Shown here piece after piece: positions 57,801 through 64,000 of a DNA stretch of 64,000 bases. The position numbers and the translations under genes are program-made. The notes under the pieces were generated by a model. It did not search any database and was not told the origin of the DNA. It worked only from the letters and a program-made list of their open reading frames with translations. This stretch comes from Porites lobata (lineage: Eukaryota > Cnidaria > Anthozoa > Scleractinia > Poritidae), in assembly GCA_942486035.1 (NCBI GenBank), contig CALNXK010000122.1, positions 1,391,001-1,455,000 of the forward strand, in the 5' to 3' direction. Every line of letters begins with the position of its first letter. The first letter of the stretch is position 1.

Positions 57801-60800
57801 TCAGCCAGCGTGTCGACCAGTGCCTCGGCCAGTGCATCGCCCAGTCTGTCGCCAAGTGTCTCGGCCTCCACCTCTGCTAGCGTGTCAGCCAGCGTGTCGA
57901 CCAGTGCCTCGGCCAGTGCATCGCCCAGTCTGTCGCCAAGTGTCTCGGCCTCCACCTCTGCTAGCGTGTCAGCCAGCGTGTCGACCAGTGCCTCGGCCAG
58001 TGCATCGCCCAGTCTGTCGCCAAGTGTCTCGGCCTCCACCTCTGCTAGCGTGTCAGCCAGCGTGTCGACCAGTGCCTCGGCCAGTGCATCGCCCAGTCTG
58101 TCGCCAAGTGTCTCGGCCTCCACCTCTGCTAGCGTGTCAGCCAGCGTGTCGACCAGTGCCTCGGCCAGTGCATCGCCCAGTCTGTCGCCAAGTGTCTCGG
58201 CCTCCACCTCTGCTAGCGTGTCAGCCAGCGTGTCGACCAGTGCCTCGGCCAGTGCATCGCCCAGTCTGTCGCCAAGTGTCTCGGCCTCCACCTCTGCTAG
58301 CGTGTCAGCCAGCGTGTCGACCAGTGCCTCGGCCAGTGCATCGCCCAGTCTGTCGCCAAGTGTCTCGGCCTCCACCTCTGCTAGCGTGTCAGCCAGCGTG
58401 TCGACCAGTGCCTCGGCCAGTGCATCGCCCAGTCTGTCGCCAAGTGTCTCGGCCTCCACCTCTGCTAGCGTGTCAGCCAGCGTGTCGACCAGTGCCTCGG
58501 CCAGTGCATCGCCCAGTCTGTCGCCAAGTGTCTCGGCCTCCACCTCTGCTAGCGTGTCAGCCAGCGTGTCGACCAGTGCCTCGGCCAGTGCATCGCCCAG
58601 TCTGTCGCCAAGTGTCTCGGCCTCCACCTCTGCTAGCGTGTCAGCCAGCGTGTCGACCAGTGCCTCGGCCAGTGCATCGCCCAGTCTGTCGCCAAGTGTC
58701 TCGGCCTCCACCTCTGCTAGCGTGTCAGCCAGCGTGTCGACCAGTGCCTCGGCCAGTGCATCGCCCAGTCTGTCGCCAAGTGTCTCGGCCTCCACCTCTG
58801 CTAGCGTGTCAGCCAGCGTGTCGACCAGTGCCTCGGCCAGTGCATCGCCCAGTCTGTCGCCAAGTGTCTCGGCCTCCACCTCTGCTAGCGTGTCAGCCAG
58901 CGTGTCGACCAGTGCCTCGGCCAGTGCATCGCCCAGTCTGTCGCCAAGTGTCTCGGCCTCCACCTCTGCTAGCGTGTCAGCCAGCGTGTCGACCAGTGCC
59001 TCGGCCAGTGCATCGCCCAGTCTGTCGCCAAGTGTCTCGGCCTCCACCTCTGCTAGCGTGTCAGCCAGCGTGTCGACCAGTGCCTCGGCCAGTGCATCGC
59101 CCAGTCTGTCGCCAAGTGTCTCGGCCTCCACCTCTGCTAGCGTGTCAGCCAGCGTGTCGACCAGTGCCTCGGCCAGTGCATCGCCCAGTCTGTCGCCAAG
59201 TGTCTCGGCCTCCACCTCTGCTAGCGTGTCAGCCAGCGTGTCGACCAGTGCCTCGGCCAGTGCATCGCCCAGTCTGTCGCCAAGTGTCTCGGCCTCCACC
59301 TCTGCTAGCGTGTCAGCCAGCGTGTCGACCAGTGCCTCGGCCAGTGCATCGCCCAGTCTGTCGCCAAGTGTCTCGGCCTCCACCTCTGCTAGCGTGTCAG
59401 CCAGCGTGTCGACCAGTGCCTCGGCCAGTGCATCGCCCAGTCTGTCGCCAAGTGTCTCGGCCTCCACCTCTGTCAGCCAGCGTGTCAGCCAGCGTGTCGA
59501 CCAGTGCCTCGGCCAGTGCATCGCCCAGTCTGTCGCCAAGTGTCTCGGCCTCCACCTCTGCTAGCGTGTCAGCCAGCGTGTCGACCAGTGCCTCGGCCAG
59601 TGCATCGCCCAGTCTGTCGCCAAGTGTCTCGGCCTCCACCTCTGCTAGCGTGTCAGCCAGCGTGTCGACCAGTGCCTCGGCCAGTGCATCGCCCAGTCTG
59701 TCGCCAAGTGTCTCGGCCTCCACCTCTGCTAGCGTGTCAGCCAGCGTGTCGACCAGTGCCTCGGCCAGTGCATCGCCCAGTCTGTCGCCAAGTGTCTCGG
59801 CCTCCACCTCTGCTAGCGTGTCAGCCAGCGTGTCGACCAGTGCCTCGGCCAGTGCATCGCCCAGTCTGTCGCCAAGTGTCTCGGCCTCCACCTCTGCTAG
59901 CGTGTCAGCCAGCGTGTCGACCAGTGCCTCGGCCAGTGCATCGCCCAGTCTGTCGCCAAGTGTCTCGGCCTCCACCTCTGCTAGCGTGTCAGCCAGCGTG
60001 TCGACCAGTGCCTCGGCCAGTGCATCGCCCAGTCTGTCGCCAAGTGTCTCGTCTGCTAGCGTGTCAGCCAGCGTGTCGACCCATCGCCCAGTCTGTCGCC
60101 AAGTGTCTCGGCCTCCACCTCTGTCAGCGTGTCAGCCAGCGTGTCGACCAGTGCCTCGGCCAGTGCATCGCCCAGTCTGTCGCCAAGTGTCTCGGCCTCC
60201 ACCTCTGCAAGCGTGTCAGCCAGCGTGTCGACCTGCCTCGGCCCATCGCCCAGTCTGTCGCCAAGTGTCTCGGCCTCCACCTCTGCTAGCGTGTCAGCCA
60301 GCGTGTCGACCAGTGCCTCGGCCAGTGCATCGCCCAGTCTGTCGCCAAGTGTCTCGGCCTCCACCTCTGCAGCGTGTCAGCCAGACCGTGTCGACCAGTG
60401 CCTCGGCCAGTGCATCGCCCAGTCTGTCGACCAGTGCCTCGGCCAGTGTCTCGGCCTCCGCCTCCATTCTGCCAGCCTCTGCTAGCGTGTCAGCCAGCGT
60501 GTCGACCAGTGCCTCGGCCAGTGCATCGCCCAGTCTGTCGCCCAGTGTCTCGGCCTCCACCTCTGCTTGCGTGTCAGCCAGCGTGTCGACCAGTTTTTCG
60601 GCCAGTGAGTTCGCCCAGTTGTCGAAAAAATGTGTCTCGGCCTCCATTTTTTTGTTCATTTTCTGATAGCGTGTCAAATGCCAGCGTGTCGACCAGTAGA
60701 GATTTTTAAAGGCGGTTTTCGGTGTGAATGTTTTCCCGATTACTATGGGGAGCAGTGTGAGAACAGTCTGTTTTGAAGATATATCTCAGGCGGGCTGTTC

Positions 60801-63800
60801 AAAGAGGAGTTAAGATAACTTGGAGTTTGTACGAAATTTGATTTCAGTTTTGAAAGTTTAACCATCAGTTTTAATTCTCAATTTGATGATGCATGCTCTA
60901 AAAAGAATGAGCAAATTATACGTGGAATTGCTTTTGAATAGCAGAAGAATAAACCCAGATTAAAATTTAATCCTGGGTTAGTGTGAATATCAGCCTTTGA
61001 ACAAATGGGTCCAGGTGGGTCGGGGAAGTAGAAGGGTCTCTAAACGGGTCTGCTAATACACATATACACATACAGCTATTTCGAGAAAGGTTGTCGGAAA
61101 AAGTGCACGCGACAATCCAGAAAGGTATTGCGGGTGGTTTTGAGTTCTTTGTTCTTCAAAGAAATTTGAAAGAATGGCACGAGAGGCCATGGACGTATGT
61201 TTGCGAATGCTAAAGGAGAGCAACAATAGAAGATTCAACAACTACAGTGTCAGGAACAGCGTAATGATCATATCCCATATTACCTTTTGGGATTGTCGCG
61301 TGCACATTTTTTCCGACAACCTTTCTCGAAATAGCTACACACATGGCTCATACACACATACACATATCTGTGCGGGCCTATATGCCGAATTTTGTATTGT
61401 AGGAGGAATATCAGTTCTATTTGTGTAAAAAATCCTCAAGCACCTATCATTCTGTGATATTTTGATTATTAGTATGGAAGAATGAGACATGGTCTGTTGG
61501 CGGCTACTCCTTACAACACATATGAAATTTAGCACCGATCCGGTCTTAACCAATAGAGTGAAAGCAGTTATTTTTTCATTAAATTCGTAACCTTCACTCG
61601 TGACCAATTTAATTTTACAGAATTTCCTCAGTAGTTTTTGACTGTTCTGAGTTCACCGGCTCTCGAAGGCATTTTTCATATTATTATTATGGTCAAAATA
61701 GTGTAGCCATATTGGCTATTAACAACGATCAGCGAAACCAATGTGAAAGCTATAAATATAATTCGACTTATGAATTTAAATAATTATTGTATAAACACCA
61801 ATTAAATACCATTTGAGCTTTCGCGCGAAAACATGATATCTTCACATGTGAAAATACATGTTATCTTCTCACGTGAAATATCACCATTGCTATGGCTACA
61901 TAAATAATCGCGCCTTTCACAGCAAAAAACTATTGAAGTGAAATGGTTTGGTAGTTCATTGGTGTTTATATAATAAATAGAACATTACATGGCCGCTTGG
62001 AGAGAGCTTCTCGTGTTGAAAAAATATTTTACTCGTTCGCTGCGCTCACTCGTGAAATATTTTTCAACACTCGAAGAGAAATTTTGGATCTCCGCGCGAC
62101 CACGTAATATTTTCTATTTATACGTTTTATTCCTCTCAATTTATAGGAAAAATGATAACAGTTCATATCTTATTGAATTTCTTATTTCAGTAATTACTCA
62201 ATGTCTTCCCGCAAATCCATGTGAGAACAATGGAACCTGTAGCCTTTTGGACGGTACTTTCTCATGCAGCTGCTCACCAGACTATGAAGGAATCATCTGC
62301 CAAAAAAGTAAATATTTTAATATCTTATCTCTCACTTTCAGAATCTTACCTTAAATTACTGATATAGGAAATTTCGATTAAAGATAGTGAGTAGAGGGGC
62401 GTAGGTAAAAATTTTCCACAGTTTTCAAACTCAAACATAACCCGTCTTCAAAGTCCTTTTCACGAGGGTGACTAGTTTACATTTCCCCTCTTTTCAGGCA
62501 GCATAAACGGCTTGCGCGTGCGAAAAATAGAGAAAACACCGAATTTTGTGTCAAAAACTGAAATGAAAGAGGACAAAGGGAAGTTATATAGGATATTAAA
62601 TTACGCCTTTCTCCAGCTATCCCTTATTTAGCTTCTTCTTTATTTTTTTTTGTACGCACGTGCTTACTGCACTGGTCGCACTGGTAGCTACGTCCTTGTA
62701 GTAGCGAACTTTTTTGGACAAAAAAAGGCAAAGCTTTTGGGGTCTAAGGAGGGGCATTTATATTTGCTGTTATAGTTACGAGGGCTGTACGTTAAACAAA
62801 GAAAATATAAAATGAAAACCTCGTGTGCAACAATTAAACTGGATAACTATTCAAGTCTCGTAAACGACAGATTTAGAAGAGGAAGGTCGAAAACCCAATT
62901 TTGCCTGATGAATTTAACAAATAAAAACCCATTAGTGTAAGTATAAGCACAAATTTCCGTGTTATGTGAGAAATAAGCACTATACCAATAATGAGACATT
63001 GCAATGGAAGTCAGGTTATTTAAAGAAAAAAAGCAAGAAAAGTAAAAACGATCCTGCTTTGGCTGTTTGATCTGATCCATTACTATCAGTGCTGCAGAAC
63101 TGAGAACGAGCGCGGATTCTGGTGATTTTGCACAGTGATCCCGACACTCCACCATTGTAACTGATTTATCCTGTAACTGATTTTGATTTAAACCTTTCAT
63201 CTAAATTTCACGTAAATTTTAATTGACCAGTGCAGAAGCAATCGGAATTGTTAGGTTTCGTTTGATCGTTTTGTCTTTGCATGGATGGTACACTGATTTT
63301 TCATACATAAAAAGAAAACACCCATTAGAATGGTTGTACGTTTTTTATAAGTCATTCTTTTCATCTATTGAAGGTGGGGGCGAGTAGAACATGAACATTG
63401 ACATATCAAAACATCTGATTATCGCATACAATAATAAGTAGTCCTGTTTTGTTTTGCATTTTCTTGTAGAGAAATCCGAGAAACCTTCGAGGATCATTAT
63501 TGTGATAATAACTGTCCGAAACAGGGAATTTATCGACGATTACAGGAACCTTCAGTCACCAAAGACAAGAGCTCTGATTCAAGAATTAACTGCGGAATTA
63601 GTTCGCTTCTTTAAAGGACTATATGGCGACTCTTTTGAGGGAATGGTAATTATTAGTCTTTTCGAAGAAAGTGTTGGGGTTAACTTTGAATTATCACTTG
63701 AGCCATCATCGAACGTGACCAATACCACTGTTGTAGAAGAACTCAAAAGGGGTAATGGAACTCAAGCCTTGGGCTTTCTAGAGTTGGGCGAAATATCCGC

Positions 63801-63859
63801 AGTAGAACAAATCCAGCCGACTACACAAATGACGGTAATGACATCACCCGCTACATCAG
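54820..63859 (+). CDS. Modular extracellular protein: signal peptide, giant Ser-rich repeat, EGF, SEA-like (3' end beyond window)
   Basis: Proposed exons: 54820-54877 encodes a signal peptide (MPSSIRFVIFTAIVFFTLKG, ending phase 1). About 55289 or 55337 to 60604 is the minisatellite exon, some 1750 open codons from a phase-1 acceptor to a consensus donor (CCA|GTGAGT, phase 1). 62191-62307 encodes one EGF domain with all six cysteines (CLPANPCENNGTC...CSCSPDYEGIIC). 63470-63859 encodes a SEA-like fold (NREFIDDYRNLQS, FEGMVIISLFEESVGVNFEL) with NVT, NTT and NGT glycosylation sites. Every exon is 1-1, the usual shuffling class for extracellular modules. A GSVVV autocleavage motif is not seen. By architecture this is mucin-like or extracellular-matrix-like, secreted or membrane-bound (inference); the transmembrane or C-terminal part lies beyond the window. 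The exon 1 to exon 2 link and the repeat reading frame are inferred. The EGF and SEA exons are firm. Confidence 0.65.
55395..60604 (+). repeat. 84-bp minisatellite, about 60 units, each of seven 12-bp subunits
   Basis: The unit GTGTCAGCCAGC / GTGTCGACCAGT / GCCTCGGCCAGT / GCATCGCCCAGT / CTGTCGCCAAGT / GTCTCGGCCTCC / ACCTCTGCTAGC repeats with near identity. Two forward frames are free of stops, and so is one reverse frame; the third forward frame has TAG in each unit. Irregular units lie at the start (one base short near 55408, 13 extra bases near 55725), near 56763 (2 extra bases), at 56880-57210, near 59470 and at 60045-60480. Units beyond 60560 decay with T- and A-runs. It forms most of exon 2 of the mucin-like gene in my model. 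It could instead be a non-coding array in an intron. Confidence 0.95.
60712..60765 (+). pseudogene. Half EGF domain just after the minisatellite
   Basis: The frame reads GFRCECFPDYYGEQCEN, the C-terminal half of an EGF domain (Cys4, Cys5, Cys6 spacing), with a possible phase-1 acceptor (TTTTTAAAG) and a weak phase-1 donor (A|GTCTGT). A TGA follows shortly after if it is not spliced. The N-terminal half, with Cys1-Cys3, is missing and its place is taken by decayed repeat sequence. It may be a dead exon or a short alternative exon of the mucin-like gene. Confidence 0.45.
60787..61015. mobile_element. MITE related to 32127-32371
   Basis: The left CAGGCGGGCTGTTCAAAG and right CTTTGAACAAATGGGTCCAG ends are imperfect inverse copies. 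It has GTTAAGATAACTTGG, CGAAATTTGA and GCAAATTATACG in the same order as the 32-kb copy. Confidence 0.65.
61016..62190. other. Intron sequence before the EGF exon
   Basis: This AT-rich stretch lacks recognised coding sequence. AAGGTTGTCGGAAAAAGTGC near 61087 is mirrored by GCACATTTTTTCCGACAACC near 61305, so about 61070-61340 is an inverted-repeat element (ends near CATACAGCTATTTCGAGAAA and TTTCTCGAAATAGCTACA). Confidence 0.5.
62308..63469. other. Intron between the EGF and SEA-like exons
   Basis: The donor at 62308 is GTAAAT and the acceptor at 63469 is TTTTCTTGTAG. The sequence between has only short shadow open frames on the minus strand and nothing else that I recognise. Confidence 0.55.
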
Positions 63860-63889
63860 GTATATGTTTAGTATAAGAGTCCTTTGTGT

Positions 63890-64000
63890 AATATACTTAC
63901 ATAAGCCTTGTGTAAGACTCCTTACACAAGGCTTGTGTAAGATACTTACAGAAGGCTTGTGTAAGACTCCTTACACAAGGCTTGTGTAAGATACTTACAG
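63890..64000 (+). repeat. 49-bp tandem repeat running off the window
   Basis: The unit GTAAGACTCCTTACACAAGG + CTTGTGTAAGATACTTACAG + AAGGCTTGT repeats from about 63911 to the window edge, with a degenerate start at about 63880. CCTTGTGTAAG and CTTACACAAGG make it internally palindromic. It lies in the intron after the SEA-like exon. Confidence 0.85.

Noticed and set aside
55671..59975. Long minus-strand open frames through the minisatellite with an acidic Leu-rich repeat (ALAEALVDTLADTLAEVEAE type)
   Set aside because: They are open only because the unit lacks stops in that frame. The subunit change that keeps Ser on the plus strand destroys the reverse-frame Leu, and no minus-strand splice or start context flanks the array.
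55395..60604. CRISPR-like regular repeat array
   Set aside because: Units are contiguous 84-bp tandem repeats with no unique spacers, in a eukaryotic gene context.

Overview
The window reads as nuclear DNA of an invertebrate animal, most likely an anthozoan such as a stony coral (inference). It is AT-rich, its genes carry many short GT-AG introns, and the space between them is packed with small inverted-repeat DNA transposons and decayed retroelements. No prokaryotic gene organisation is visible.

Layout. Positions 1-5318 hold mobile-element debris only. Positions 5319-7175 carry an intact single-exon BTB-BACK-Kelch gene (618 aa), followed by a Ty3/gypsy reverse-transcriptase fossil (about 7465-7985) and a large nested foldback element (9758-11267). 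Positions 12065-31384 hold a complete 24-exon gene for a BRSK/SAD-type protein kinase (679 aa), reconstructed exon by exon with every reading phase consistent. Its introns contain several MITEs and a tRNA-derived SINE. Positions 31385-54819 form about 23 kb of intergenic repeats: a decayed LINE, a 1.8 kb near-perfect palindrome flanked by TTAA, two PIF/Harbinger-like MITEs, a Crypton-like exon fossil, a decayed multi-copy transposon-associated gene, and a few isolated exon-like pieces. From 54820 to the window end lies the 5' part of a modular extracellular protein gene: a signal-peptide exon, a giant repeat exon of about 1750 codons, an EGF exon and a SEA-type exon, all joined in phase 1. It continues past the window.

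The most unusual object is the 84-bp minisatellite at about 55395-60604. Each unit is itself seven 12-bp subunits. In one frame each subunit encodes X-Ser-X-Ser, with Ser kept at all 14 alternate positions of the unit even though both TCN and AGY codons are used. That is a sign of protein-level selection. The array has phase-compatible splice sites at both ends, and one frame stays open across all of it despite many indels.

The three genes are unrelated in function: a ubiquitin-ligase adaptor type, an LKB1-activated polarity kinase, and a mucin-like or matrix-like secreted or surface protein. Nothing suggests they act together. Splice sites and domain calls were read by eye; no database search was possible.
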